From contig NZ_JAIUHG010000013.1 in assembly GCF_020164955.1 (NCBI RefSeq), forward strand, positions 106,609-170,608: DNA of 64,000 bases. The letters run 5' to 3'. Source of the DNA: Mesorhizobium sp. CA8 (lineage in GTDB: Bacteria > Pseudomonadota > Alphaproteobacteria > Rhizobiales > Rhizobiaceae). The first letter of the stretch is position 1. Each line of letters starts with the position of its first letter. The position numbers and the translations under genes are program-made. Below are positions 17,604 to 27,142 of the stretch, in pieces. The notes under the pieces are model-generated. The model saw only the letters and a list, made by a program, of their open reading frames with translations, was not told where the DNA came from and made no database searches.

Positions 17604-20571
17604 CGGTCGCCTTGCCCGGCTTGGCAAGCTTGCCGTTGGGATTGGAAATCTTGCCGAGATAGGTGGTGCGCGGCCGTGTGTTCAGCTCCTCCAGCAGCGC
17701 GTAATTCTGCGGCGCGCTCTTTTCGCGAACGACCTTTGCATCTTTCTTGTTGCGATCGCCGAAGGTGATAGCTTGCGTCGGGCAGGCCTGCTGGCAGGCG
17801 GTGACAACTTCGCCATCGGCGATGTCGCGGTTCTCGATCTGCGCCTGGATGCGCTTGGCGCTGATGCGCTGGACGCAATAGGTGCATTTCTCCATCACCC
17901 CGCGCGAGCGCACGCTGACATTGGGGTTATGGACGCCCTGCTCCGGACCTGCCTCATCCTTGTCGAAGGATTGATGGTCGAGGAAATTGAAGCGCCGCAC
18001 CTTGTAGGGGCAATTCTGCGAGCAGTAGCGCGTGCCGATGCAGCGGTTATAGACCTGCGCATTCAGCCCATCATGCGTGTGCACGGTGGCGTTGACCGGG
18101 CAGACAACCTCGCATGGCGCCTTCTCGCAATGCATGCAGGGGACCGGCTGGAAAAGCGTCTCGGGCGCATCCAACGGCCCGGCATAGTAGCGGTCGACCC
18201 GCAGCCAGTGCATCTCGTGGCCGCGCTCGCATTCTTCCGGGCCGACCGGCGCGATGTTGTTCTCGGCCTGGCAAGCGGAGACGCAGGCCATGCAGCCGAT
18301 GCAGGCCGAGAGGTCGATCGCCATCGCCCAGGCTTCCTGGTCGTAGGGCCAATCGGGATAGAGTGATTCCGTCGGCGTTGGCGGCGCATCCTGGCGGACG
18401 AAATCCGGATTCTGTCGGAAGGCATCGAGGGACGCATGGCGCACGATGGCGCGGCCTTCCATCGCCTGGTGATGCTGCGTGGTGATGACCCGCACGCTAT
18501 TCTTGCGGGGCGCGATGGCCGCGCCGGCCGCGAACCATTCAGCGCCGCTGCGCAAGCGAAATGCGTCGCAGCCTTCTGCCAGCGCGGCAACGGAACCGGC
18601 CTTGCGTCCGAAGCCGAAGGAAAGCGTTATCGTTTCGTCCGGATGACCGGGCAGGATCCAGGCCGGCGCAGCGACGTCCGCCCCGTCGGATGCGATGTTG
18701 ATGACCTTGCCATTTGCGATCTTCAGCCGCTGCGCGGTGGCGGGCGAGATGAGCGCCGCATTGCCCCAGACGATCTTGGTCAGCGGCCGCGGCAATTCCT
18801 GCAGCCACGACGCATTGGCAAAGCGGCCGTCGCGCAGCCACGGATCGGCGACGAACCGTATTTCGATACCGTCACCCGCTTTCGCCGCTGGCCTTAGTCC
18901 GCCCAGATCCGGCGGCATGGTGACGGGTACGGGCCTGGCAGCGCCGTTCGGCACAGTGCCGTCGCGCAACGCCTTCTTCCAGGCATCGTCATCGAGTGCT
19001 GCCCAATGTTGCTGGACGAGCGACAGCGGATCGGTCTCGAACTGGCCGCCAAGCACGGCGAGCAATTCGTGCACGGTCTTGCCGTCATAGAGCGGCTTGA
19101 TCAGCGGCTGCACCAGCGAGGCAGTGCCGTCATAGGCGCGGATGTCGCTCCAACTCTCAAGTTCATGCGCCGCCGGCACATGCCAGTGCGCCAGGAACGC
19201 CGTCTCGTCACGATAGAGTCCGTGATGGACGAACAAATTCAAGCCGGAGAATGCCTTATGCGCGTCGACACTTGCCGGGGCCGTGTGCAGCGGATTGGTC
19301 CCCAGCGCCACGACGGTGTCCACAACCCCATCGCCGATTGCCTCGCGCAGCGCTCCGAGATCGCCGTCGACCGACAGCGCATCCGGCGGCTCGATCAGCT
19401 CGACCGTGTTGCCAAGCGCGCCAAGCTTCGCATTGGCGGCAAGCGCGGCGGCGTGAACGAAGGCGCTCTGCTGCGCTCCTGCGATGACCAGCGCGTCGCG
19501 GCCCGCCGCCCTCAAATCGTCGACCAGCGCCGCCATCCACGCCTGGTCGATCGGCGAGCCGGAAGTTCCGGTTTGGCCAGTCAACGCCGCGTTCAATCCG
19601 GCAGCCACGGCTTCGACTTCACTTGGCTTGATCGCTAGTCGATGATCGGCGGCAGCCCCAGTGATTGTCGGCGTCGACCCCACCGCATAAAGCCGGCTCA
19701 TCCGGTCGGACGGATCGCGTACACGTCGCCGCGCTACAAAGTCGCGCGCATAGGCGAGCCGACCAGGCCCTTCGCCAAGGAAATCGGCGTCGAAGCTGAC
19801 GATCGTTTCCGCACGATCGAAGCGGTAGACCGGCGTCAGCACCGACCCGAACAGGGCACGCGACGCCTCCCCCGCGGCCGGCATCGCCAACGGGTCGTGG
19901 CGGAAGATTTTCAGTTTCGGATAGCGAGCCCGCAACGCATCGATCTGGGCCGCGAGCGTAGGCGACGTATAGGCATCGAGAAGCAACGCCCCGCCCCGCC
20001 CCTGCGATACCGTCCACCGCGAGACAAGCGCCGCCATGTCCTTGAGGAAATCGCCATATGATGCCGGCTGGCCATCCTTGAGCGGCGTGCGTGAACGGTC
20101 GGGATCGAACAGCGTCAGCACCGCCGCCTGCATCACCGCGTCGGTGGCGCCGCGCGAGGCCGGATGATCGGGATTGCCCTCGACCTTGGTCGGCCGCCCT
20201 TCATGGCTTTCGACGATGGCGCCGATACCGAAGCCGTCACTCGACAGCGTCGTCGCGTAGTAGACAGGCTTGCCTGGGATCAGGATTTCCGGCTGGCGCA
20301 CATAGGGCAGGATGTTTTCCGCTTTGCTGCAGGCGGCCAGCCCGGCAAGCGACAGCGATGCGCCCATCAGCTTCAGCAGCGTCCGCCGGTTCGGCTTTGC
20401 CGGCAGGCGTTCCGCGATTGCCGGGAACTCGGCCTGGACGAAGCGGCGGAATTCGGCAGCGCCGGCGATCTCGTCCAGGCTGCGCCATATTTCGCCGCCA
20501 TGCGCCAGCCGCTTGCGCAGAGCCTCGATATCGATGGCGGAACCAGGCCTGTCGTCAGCGATGGCAGACAT
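17596..20571 (-). CDS. actB: Alternative complex III molybdopterin-like/iron-sulfur subunit ActB
   Basis: 991 residues. The N terminus holds the extended Tat-type signal of the family (residues about 60-85, NRRTLLKLMGASLSLAGLAAC). A molybdopterin-oxidoreductase fold without molybdenum follows to about residue 720. The C-terminal ferredoxin-like part carries four cysteine groups: CIGCMACVSAC, CMHCEKAPCEVVCP, CIGTRYCSQNCPYKVRRF and CTYCVQR with CQQACP. This is the usual ActB1-ActB2 fusion seen in proteobacteria. It relays electrons from quinol in ActC to the haems of ActA and ActE. ATG 20571 overlaps actA by 17 bases. Confidence 0.94.
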   Translation of the reverse strand: MSAIADDRPGSAIDIEALRKRLAHGGEIWRSLDEIAGAAEFRRFVQAEFPAIAERLPAKPNRRTLLKLMGASLSLAGLAACSKAENILPYVRQPEILIPGKPVYYATTLSSDGFGIGAIVESHEGRPTKVEGNPDHPASRGATDAVMQAAVLTLFDPDRSRTPLKDGQPASYGDFLKDMAALVSRWTVSQGRGGALLLDAYTSPTLAAQIDALRARYPKLKIFRHDPLAMPAAGEASRALFGSVLTPVYRFDRAETIVSFDADFLGEGPGRLAYARDFVARRRVRDPSDRMSRLYAVGSTPTITGAAADHRLAIKPSEVEAVAAGLNAALTGQTGTSGSPIDQAWMAALVDDLRAAGRDALVIAGAQQSAFVHAAALAANAKLGALGNTVELIEPPDALSVDGDLGALREAIGDGVVDTVVALGTNPLHTAPASVDAHKAFSGLNLFVHHGLYRDETAFLAHWHVPAAHELESWSDIRAYDGTASLVQPLIKPLYDGKTVHELLAVLGGQFETDPLSLVQQHWAALDDDAWKKALRDGTVPNGAARPVPVTMPPDLGGLRPAAKAGDGIEIRFVADPWLRDGRFANASWLQELPRPLTKIVWGNAALISPATAQRLKIANGKVINIASDGADVAAPAWILPGHPDETITLSFGFGRKAGSVAALAEGCDAFRLRSGAEWFAAGAAIAPRKNSVRVITTQHHQAMEGRAIVRHASLDAFRQNPDFVRQDAPPTPTESLYPDWPYDQEAWAMAIDLSACIGCMACVSACQAENNIAPVGPEECERGHEMHWLRVDRYYAGPLDAPETLFQPVPCMHCEKAPCEVVCPVNATVHTHDGLNAQVYNRCIGTRYCSQNCPYKVRRFNFLDHQSFDKDEAGPEQGVHNPNVSVRSRGVMEKCTYCVQRISAKRIQAQIENRDIADGEVVTACQQACPTQAITFGDRNKKDAKVVREKSAPQNYALLEELNTRPRTTYLGKISNPNGKLAKPGKATDG

Positions 20572-21211
20572 AGCAATCCGTCATCGTCTCGGGGTGGATG
20601 TCGAGCACGCCGATCAGCTGCCGCCTGATCTGATCGATGTCCGCAGACGGCTGCCAGTGCATCAGGAACACGTCCTGTGGGGGACGCAGATTGGGTTCCG
20701 GGTTGCGATGGCAGCCGAGGCACCACTCCATGCTCAGCGTATGCGCTCGCCTCATCAGCGGCATCTGGTCGACCTCGCCATGACAGGTCTCGCAGGCGAC
20801 GCCCTTGTTGACGTGAATGGCGTGGTTGAAGAATACGAAGTCGGGCACGCCGTTGACGCGCTGCCATTCGATCGGCTTGCCGCCGACCAAGCTTGCGCGG
20901 ACCGGCGCCAGCATATCGGCATTGGTGAAAAGCTGCGAATGGCAGGTCATGCAGATTTCGGTCGCCGGCAGGCCCGCCGAAGACGAGGTCTCGACGCCAT
21001 TGTGACAATAACGGCAGTCGATGCCGAGCTGGCCGACATGGTGCTTGTGACTGAACGGCACCGGCTGCGCCAATGGCTCACCTACTCCCGTAACCAGGTC
21101 CGAACGGGGAAGGATTGTCCCGATCGCGGCGGCGATCAACAGAACTGCACAGCTTCCCCATATGACAAAGCGCGCAACGCCATTGGCGTTTTTCGAGAAG
21201 ATTTGCGGCAT
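20555..21211 (-). CDS. actA: Alternative complex III pentahaem cytochrome c ActA
   Basis: 218 residues. One N-terminal membrane anchor (about 13-32) precedes five CXXCH haem sites: CRYCH, CMTCH, CETCH, CLGCH and CYVCH, the exact number known for ActA. The first gene of a 13-gene-long minus-strand respiratory operon, its promoter must lie in 21212-21466. It accepts electrons from ActB on the periplasmic side. Confidence 0.93.
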   Translation of the reverse strand: MPQIFSKNANGVARFVIWGSCAVLLIAAAIGTILPRSDLVTGVGEPLAQPVPFSHKHHVGQLGIDCRYCHNGVETSSSAGLPATEICMTCHSQLFTNADMLAPVRASLVGGKPIEWQRVNGVPDFVFFNHAIHVNKGVACETCHGEVDQMPLMRRAHTLSMEWCLGCHRNPEPNLRPPQDVFLMHWQPSADIDQIRRQLIGVLDIHPETMTDCYVCHR

Positions 21212-21466
21212 CCCCTCGCCGATTCTGCTGAAGGCAAACCCAGAGTTGACGCCCCCTAACGGTGCTTTCGCCGCTAAGGTTCCGAGCCCGTGTCGGAATC
21301 ACAGAATGGTGACTGCAACCGGGAACAGGTCGCGGATTTAACCCGCAACCACAGCCGCTCCCATGCGCCCGGCGGCACCACTTCACGGAAACCAAGGTCG
21401 GCGACGAAGTCATCGCCTACGCTTTGCCGGCCGGGTGACAGAGATCGACCAGCCGGGCTAAAGACT

Positions 21467-21631
21467 TCAGCGCTTCAGGTCGTTGCGACGCTGTCCCGTC
21501 TCTTGTGACGGACCGCCCTTCCGCTCTGCCGGCCGCCGGCTTCGGCGCCTGGCGAGGAAATACATCCAGATCAGAATGAGGATCAGAGGGATGCCCGCGA
21601 TGGGCAGCATCCACACGCCAAGGTGAAACAT
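21467..21631 (-). CDS. Small single-span membrane protein (54 aa)
   Basis: Residues MFHLGVWMLPIAGIPLILIL form one helix starting almost at the N terminus, followed by a strongly basic tail (RRRSRRPAERKGG). The frame is open upstream to an ATG at 21667. A protein of the same design (helix, then RRRR and GPAE) is encoded at 30415-30576, suggesting a small family in this genome. Function unknown. It sits between paoC and actA on the same strand. Confidence 0.5.
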   Translation of the reverse strand: MFHLGVWMLPIAGIPLILILIWMYFLARRRSRRPAERKGGPSQETGQRRNDLKR

Positions 21632-21682
21632 GGGTTTCGCCCTATTAGAGAAAATAGCTGTGCGCATGCATCGCAGGCATGC

Positions 21683-23968
21683 TCAAGCGAGCAACTGCTC
21701 GATCCTTATCGGCAGGTCACGGATGCGCTTGCCCGTCGCGTGGTAGACCGCGCTGGCGACGGCGGCGGCCGTGCCGACATTGCCCAGTTCGCCCAAGCCT
21801 TTCACGCCGGCTGGATTGACCGCGTGGTCGATCTCCGGCACCAGGATCACCTGCAGGTCCTTGATGTCGGCATTGACCGGCACGAGGTAGTCCTGCAGGT
21901 CGCGGTTCACGTAGCGGGCGTAGCGCCTGTCGACCTCGGTCGCCTCATGCAGCGCCTGGCCGATGCCCCAGATCATGCCGCCCATCAGTTGGCTGCGCGC
22001 CGTGCGCGTGTTCATGATGCGGCCGGCCGCGAACGCGCCGACGATGCGCGGCACGCGGATTTCCTTGGTATAGCGATTGATGCGCACTTCGACGAACTCG
22101 GCGCCGAAGGCATATTTCACCGAATCCTCGTCTTGCTCGCCGCCGTGGAATTCCGGCGTACCCGCATAGAGCTTCTTCAGCGCCTCCGGCGTCGCGCCCT
22201 TGGGTGCGAACTCGGCATATTCCTCGATCGCGCCGACCTGCATGGCCTTCAGGACGTCCTCGACCTTGGTCGACGCGCCGCTCTTCGCCACGATCTTTCC
22301 GTCGGCAAGCTCGAATTCCTCATTATGGGAGCCGGCCAGCGGACCGCCCTCGGCAGTCGCGGCGGCAAACAGCTTGGTTCGGATAGCGTCGCAGGCCTTG
22401 AGCACCGCCGAACACACGCTGGCCGTGGAGATCGAGCCGCCTGAGACGGGCGCAGGAGGCAGGCTGCTGTCGCCCATTTCGACACTGATCTTGTCGATAG
22501 CGACGCCGAGCCGCTCCGACGCCATCTGGCCGGCCACGGTGCGCACGCCGGTGCCGATCTCGTGCGAACCGCATTGCAGGCGCACATCGCCATCGACAGT
22601 CAGGCGCACGCGCGCCGCGCATGGCGCGACGGCGGTGGGATAGATTGCCGTCGCGCAGCCCATGCCGATCAGCCAGTCGCCGTCGCGCATCGCGCCGATC
22701 TTCGGATCGCGCCTGGCCCATCCGAAGGCCTCCGCCGCCTGGTCGTAGCACTGGATCAGCGAGCGGCTGGAGAACGGTTTCTTGCCGATCGGCTCCGTCT
22801 TCGGTTCGTTGATCCGGCGGAATTCGACCGGATCCATGCCAAGCGCCACCGCCATCTCGTCCATGGCGTTTTCGAGCGCATAGACATAAGGCGTCTCGGG
22901 TGGCGAACGCATGTAACCCGGCGTGTTGCGGTCCGCCTGCACCAGCGAGACATGGGTCAGCACCGAGCCATAGCCGTACATGCGGCCCGTGGCCGACGTG
23001 CCGCCAACGACATAGAGATCGGGCCGCGAGGTCACCTCCCAGCCTTCATGCGCGAAAGCGGTGATGCGGCCGTCCTTGCCGGCGCCGATCCTGATGCGGT
23101 GACGCGTTTCAGCCCGGTAGGTCTGGGTGCCGAAAGCCTGCATGCGGCTTGTCACGCAACGCACCGGACGCCCGAGCCGCTTGGCGGCCACGGCAACGAT
23201 CGCGGTGCGCGGGGTCATCGGCCCTTTCGAGCCGAATGCGCCACCGATGAAGGGGCTTACGATGCGCACATTCGCCGGATCCATCTTCAGTTGCCTGGCA
23301 AGCTCGACTTTCCAGCCGGTGACGTTCTGCGAGGGCTCATGCACGACGAGTTGGTCGCCCTGCCAGTACGCGGTCGTCGAGAACAGTTCGATCGGATTGT
23401 GATGCTGGGTGGGCGTCGAATAGCGCTGGTCGATCTTGACCGCCGCCGCGGCAAAGGCTGCATCGAAGTCGCCGGCCTTGACGTCCTCCTTGAACATCGG
23501 GCTTTTGCCGGCCGCCGCAACGGTCTTCGTGCCCGGACTGTCAAAGCTCGCGGTCGGCCTGTCCTCCTCATATTCGGCGCGGATCAACTGCGCCGCCTCT
23601 TCGGCCGCCTCGAAAGTCTCGGCAACCGCGAGCGCGATGATCTGGCCGTCATGGAAGATCGTCCGGTCATGCAGTGGACCGATCGATGTGGCGCCGGAAT
23701 TGCCGAATTTCGGCTTGTCGACCTTGTCCATGTCACCATAGGTGACGATGTCGAGCAGGCCAGGCACAGCGCGGGCATCGTCGAGACGAAGCTTCGTCAC
23801 CTTGCCTCTGGCGATGCTGCTGGTGGCCAGCGCGCCATAGGCGATGTTGGCGGCCGGCAGGTCGGCGGGGTAGTGCGCCTGCCCGGTGACTTTCAACCGC
23901 GCATCGACGCGCGGCAGCGGTTCACCCTGGTTTTCCTTGGGTCTTGGAGCGGCAGCGTCCATGGTCAC
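21683..23968 (-). CDS. paoC: Molybdenum-binding subunit of a xanthine dehydrogenase-family aldehyde oxidase (PaoC-like)
   Basis: 761 residues, the length of the large subunit of periplasmic aldehyde oxidases. The N-terminal LPRVDARLKVTGQAHYPAD, the molybdopterin motifs GGAFGSKGPMTPRTAI and QCGSHEIGTGVRT, and the catalytic base Glu in KGLGELGNVGTAAA near the C terminus are intact. It hydroxylates aldehydes to acids. The protein has no signal of its own and would be exported with the Tat-signal-bearing PaoA subunit. Overlaps paoB by four bases. Confidence 0.88.
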   Translation of the reverse strand: MTMDAAAPRPKENQGEPLPRVDARLKVTGQAHYPADLPAANIAYGALATSSIARGKVTKLRLDDARAVPGLLDIVTYGDMDKVDKPKFGNSGATSIGPLHDRTIFHDGQIIALAVAETFEAAEEAAQLIRAEYEEDRPTASFDSPGTKTVAAAGKSPMFKEDVKAGDFDAAFAAAAVKIDQRYSTPTQHHNPIELFSTTAYWQGDQLVVHEPSQNVTGWKVELARQLKMDPANVRIVSPFIGGAFGSKGPMTPRTAIVAVAAKRLGRPVRCVTSRMQAFGTQTYRAETRHRIRIGAGKDGRITAFAHEGWEVTSRPDLYVVGGTSATGRMYGYGSVLTHVSLVQADRNTPGYMRSPPETPYVYALENAMDEMAVALGMDPVEFRRINEPKTEPIGKKPFSSRSLIQCYDQAAEAFGWARRDPKIGAMRDGDWLIGMGCATAIYPTAVAPCAARVRLTVDGDVRLQCGSHEIGTGVRTVAGQMASERLGVAIDKISVEMGDSSLPPAPVSGGSISTASVCSAVLKACDAIRTKLFAAATAEGGPLAGSHNEEFELADGKIVAKSGASTKVEDVLKAMQVGAIEEYAEFAPKGATPEALKKLYAGTPEFHGGEQDEDSVKYAFGAEFVEVRINRYTKEIRVPRIVGAFAAGRIMNTRTARSQLMGGMIWGIGQALHEATEVDRRYARYVNRDLQDYLVPVNADIKDLQVILVPEIDHAVNPAGVKGLGELGNVGTAAAVASAVYHATGKRIRDLPIRIEQLLA

Positions 23969-24987
23969 ACCTTCATGTCGCGGGTTTCGAGCAGCGCGCG
24001 CACCAATGTTCGCTTGCCGAGTTCGATCTTGAACGCGTTGTGTTGGCGGGGCTGGGCCTCGGCGAAGGCGGCGTCCGCCGCTGCTCCTGCCGACGCATCG
24101 TCAAGCTTCTTCCCTTGCAGGATTTCCTCGGCCGCGCTGGCGCGCCACGGCACGGTCGCCACGCCGCCGAGCGCAATGCGTGCCTCGCGCACAGTCTCGC
24201 CGTCGAGGTCGAGAGCAACGGCCGCCGAAGCCAGCGCAAAGGCATAGGATTCGCGGTCACGGATCTTCAGATAGAGCGAGCGCCGGCCCCACGGCAGAGC
24301 CGGCACCTCGATGGCGGTGATGATCTCGTCGGCGGCGAGATCCGTCTCGATATGCGGCGTATCGCCGGGCTGCCGATGCAGCTTGGCGAACGGGATTTTG
24401 CGCGCGCCGCGCGAACCCTCGGTGAGAACGACGGCGTCGAGCGCGATCAGCGCCTGGGCGAAGTCGCCATGATAGGTGGCGATACACGCGTCGCTGCCTC
24501 CCAGCACCGCATGCTGCCGGTTGAAGCCGTCCATAGCGGCACAGCCCGACCCCGGCACACGTTTGTTGCAAGCCCAAGACGTCTCGCGAAAATATTCGCA
24601 GCGCGTGCGTTGCAGGACATTGCCGGCGAGGCTTGCCATGTTGCGGATCTGGCCGCTTGCCGCCAAACGCAAACTCTCTGCAATGACCGGATAGCGCTCC
24701 TTGACCTCGCGGTGATCCGCAGCCTCGCCCATCCGCACCAGGGCGCCGAAGCGGATGCCGTCTTCCGTTACCCGGATATGCCTGAGCTTTTGCTCCTCGA
24801 GCCGGTTGAGGTCGAGCAGACGGTTCGGCTCAGCGACCCCCAATTTCATATGATCGGCGAGATTGGTGCCGCCGGCGATGAACTGCGTATTGGCTCGCGT
24901 CGGCTGATCGTCGCGGGTCGTGAAGTTGGATGCCAGCGCGACCGCTGCGGAAATGTCGGTCGGTTGTTCATAGACGAAAGGCCGCAT
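23965..24987 (-). CDS. paoB: FAD-binding subunit of the aldehyde oxidase, with an extra Fe-S loop (PaoB-like)
   Basis: 340 residues from ATG 24987 (MRPFVYEQPTDISAAVAL). FAD-binding motifs FIAGGTNLADHMKLG and MASLAGNVLQRTRC are present. An insertion with CEYFRETSWACNK and GSGCAAM supplies the cysteines that in Escherichia coli PaoB hold a [4Fe-4S] cluster, which distinguishes this branch from cytosolic xanthine dehydrogenases. It passes electrons from the [2Fe-2S] subunit to FAD. Two bases separate it from paoA. Confidence 0.88.
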   Translation of the reverse strand: MRPFVYEQPTDISAAVALASNFTTRDDQPTRANTQFIAGGTNLADHMKLGVAEPNRLLDLNRLEEQKLRHIRVTEDGIRFGALVRMGEAADHREVKERYPVIAESLRLAASGQIRNMASLAGNVLQRTRCEYFRETSWACNKRVPGSGCAAMDGFNRQHAVLGGSDACIATYHGDFAQALIALDAVVLTEGSRGARKIPFAKLHRQPGDTPHIETDLAADEIITAIEVPALPWGRRSLYLKIRDRESYAFALASAAVALDLDGETVREARIALGGVATVPWRASAAEEILQGKKLDDASAGAAADAAFAEAQPRQHNAFKIELGKRTLVRALLETRDMKV

Positions 24988-24988
24988 C

Positions 24989-25609
24989 TCAGGCCCCTCT
25001 CGTTTCGCCGCGTGCCTGCAGAACGGCGGCGACAATGTTGGGATAGGCGGCGCAGCGGCAGATATTGCCGCTCATATATTCACGGATGTCATTCTCGGAT
25101 TCGGCGTGACCTTCATTGACGCAGCCGATCGCCGACATGATCTGGCCCGGCGTGCAGTAGCCGCATTGGAAGGCATCGTGGTCGATAAAGGCCTGCTGCA
25201 TCGGATGCAGCTTGCCGTCGCTGGACGCGAGCCCTTCGATTGTCGTCACATCCTTGCCGTCGTTCATCACGGCGAAGCTCAGACAAGAAAGTACGCGCTT
25301 GCCGTCGACCAGCACCGTGCACGCGCCGCACTGGCCGTGATCGCAGCCCTTCTTGGTGCCGGTGAGCCCGGCGTGATCACGCAACGCGTCGAGCAGGCTC
25401 GTTCTGGGATCGAGCGAAAGCTCGTGACGTTGCTTGTTGATCCGCAACGTCGTGACGACCGGCTCCCTTAGCCGTGCCCCTGACTGTGTGACTTCTTGCG
25501 TCTTGGCCTGTGAGCCAAGCAGAGGCACGGCCGCGGCGGCGGACACCGTGCCAGTCATGAAATTTCGTCGGTTGAGAGCAGCAACATGGGAGGCTGAAGG
25601 CTTGGACAT
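24989..25609 (-). CDS. paoA: [2Fe-2S] subunit of the aldehyde oxidase with Tat signal (PaoA-like)
   Basis: 206 residues. A twin-arginine signal (NRRNFMTGTVSAAAAVPLL) shows periplasmic export of the whole complex. Eight cysteines for two clusters follow: GCDHGQCGACTVL with the distal C of VLSCL, then QCGYCTPGQ and GNICRCAAYPNI. First gene of the paoABC operon; the promoter lies in 25610-25670. Confidence 0.9.
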   Translation of the reverse strand: MSKPSASHVAALNRRNFMTGTVSAAAAVPLLGSQAKTQEVTQSGARLREPVVTTLRINKQRHELSLDPRTSLLDALRDHAGLTGTKKGCDHGQCGACTVLVDGKRVLSCLSFAVMNDGKDVTTIEGLASSDGKLHPMQQAFIDHDAFQCGYCTPGQIMSAIGCVNEGHAESENDIREYMSGNICRCAAYPNIVAAVLQARGETRGA

Positions 25610-25669
25610 GCTCGCTCCGTCGCTGGCTGGTCATTGGCCCCAACCGATGAGCCAAGCCATTGTTCCGAA

Positions 25670-25925
25670 TTCACTCGCGAAACCGCCGAGCTTCACAAGC
25701 TGAGCGCGATCGGCGACATTGCCGTCGACGATAAAGGCAAACCCAGTCTTCACGTGCATGCCGTGCTCGGCCTCGGCGATGGGTCGACGCGGGGCGGACA
25801 CCTGCTGGAAGGCTACGTGCGACCCACGCTGGAGGTCACGGTGCTGGAATCGCCTGGCCACCTGCGCCGCCGGAAGCGTTCCGAGCTTGGCGTTGCGCTG
25901 ATCGATCTCGAGGCGGAGCAGCCTC
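25670..25925 (+). pseudogene. C-terminal fragment of a DUF296/PPC-domain DNA-binding protein
   Basis: The frame reads SAIGDIAVDDKGKPSLHVHA, then VLGLGDGSTRGGHLLEGYVR, then PTLEVTVLESPGHLRRRK and LGVALIDLEA. This is the second half of the PPC (AT-hook-linked) domain, with the HVH motif and the GGHLLEG turn. The first half, with the start and the AIGAF segment, is missing: upstream DNA is the paoA promoter. No stop follows at the natural C terminus, and the frame runs into the antisense of the hydrolase gene. A truncated remnant is the simplest reading. Confidence 0.75.
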
Positions 25926-26534
25926 TCAATTCCAGGCCGAGAGAACGACCTCCATCTCCACCGTCTCAACCTGCTGGGCAAAGCGCTGGTGATAGACGGT
26001 CATCAGCGCATCATGAGTAGCGTCGGAAGAGCTGCAAAGCGCATCCGTGACCAGCACGACGCGGTAGCCGACGTCGATCGCTCCCAGAACGGTGGCTAGA
26101 ACGCAGACATCGGTTTCGCCGCCGGTGATCACCAAAGTATCGACACCTCGGCCGGCAAGCTCAGCCTGCAGTCTGCCCTCCGGCCAGGGCGAATAGACAT
26201 GCTTGTCGATCACTTGGGCCGGCGGGCAAAATGCGCGCAGCGCCGGCAGCAAGTCCACCATCTGCGGGCCGACGGCTTCGACCGTCATCGAGGCCCATCG
26301 CTCGTAGTAGCGTCTCCAGGTGCCTACGCCCTGCCCCGCCCGCGCCGCCGGAATAAAGCGGGTAAAGATCGTCTGCTCGGCCTTTCTTTCGACCAGACTC
26401 ACAATTCTCGGAAGGACCCGGGTAATCCAGGGCGTCGCCCATTCCGACGGCTCGGCAAACAGCTTTTGCATGTCGACGCAAAGATGGGCGCAGTGATCGC
26501 CAAGCGGCCCATAGGTCAAGCCCGGAGCTGACAT
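25926..26534 (-). CDS. Isochorismatase-family cysteine hydrolase
   Basis: 202 residues from ATG 26534 (MSAPGLTYGPLGDHCAHLCV); the frame is open to 26705. The Asp-Lys-Cys triad of the family is present: CVDMQKLF, IDKHVYSPW and ETDVCVLATV with the nucleophilic Cys. Family members cleave amides or vinyl ethers (nicotinamide, carbamoylsarcosine, isochorismate). The substrate cannot be assigned here. Confidence 0.82.
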   Translation of the reverse strand: MSAPGLTYGPLGDHCAHLCVDMQKLFAEPSEWATPWITRVLPRIVSLVERKAEQTIFTRFIPAARAGQGVGTWRRYYERWASMTVEAVGPQMVDLLPALRAFCPPAQVIDKHVYSPWPEGRLQAELAGRGVDTLVITGGETDVCVLATVLGAIDVGYRVVLVTDALCSSSDATHDALMTVYHQRFAQQVETVEMEVVLSAWN

Positions 26535-26710
26535 CAGAACACCCGATAAATTCGGCTCGGCGGAAGCGGGATGAAGCGGAAATGCATGTACGGCAACGCG
26601 CGGCAGTGGTGATTGGAGATCAAGGCCTGGTCCTTGGAATGTTGAACAACGCTTTGGTTCGTTGGCTGTTCCCGCCGGAAACCAGATCCCGCGCCGACCG
26701 TTCAAGCTGA

Positions 26711-27142
26711 ATGGATGCAGCAGAGACTCTCACCAACGCGGCGACTGGCGAACGTTCAGGCGGATGCCTCTGCGGCAAGATCCGTTACCGCGTGACCGGC
26801 AATCCACGTGTGCACTACTGTCATTGCGACATGTGCCGCCGCGCGACCGGCAGCGCCTTCGCGGTGCTCGCTTGGCTGCCTTGTGCCGACGTGTCATGGC
26901 TGGGCGACGAGCCGTGCTTCCGGCGCTCATCACCTCTCGCCAGACGCGGCTTCTGCCAGGTTTGCGGCTCTCCTCTTACCCTGGCCTACGACGCAGCCCT
27001 CAGCGAGATCGCGCTGCATGTCGGAACCTTCGACAATCCGGCCGATCTTGAGCCGCAATACAATTACGGATCTTCGCAGCGGCTCGGCTGGGTTTGCTGC
27101 GGCATCGACCTGCCTCATCGCGATACGGAAGAGCGATGGTAG
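26711..27142 (+). CDS. GFA (glutathione-dependent formaldehyde-activating enzyme-like) zinc protein
   Basis: 143 residues. The Cys pattern of the GFA/CENP-V fold is clear: GGCLCGKIRYRV, YCHCDMCRRATG and FCQVCGSPLTL, which together bind two zinc ions. Members have been proposed to act on glutathione adducts, but most are uncharacterised. The stop (TAG 27140) overlaps the start of the DNA ligase gene, so the two are translated together. Confidence 0.85.
   Translation: MDAAETLTNAATGERSGGCLCGKIRYRVTGNPRVHYCHCDMCRRATGSAFAVLAWLPCADVSWLGDEPCFRRSSPLARRGFCQVCGSPLTLAYDAALSEIALHVGTFDNPADLEPQYNYGSSQRLGWVCCGIDLPHRDTEERW

Noticed and set aside
21290..21466. Short plus-strand coding remnant ending TETKVGDEVIAYALPAG near 21437
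   Set aside because: Too short and not matched to any family; could be chance in the act promoter region.
22562..24247. Plus-strand frame of 561 codons
   Set aside because: Antisense to paoC and paoB, with no motif of its own.
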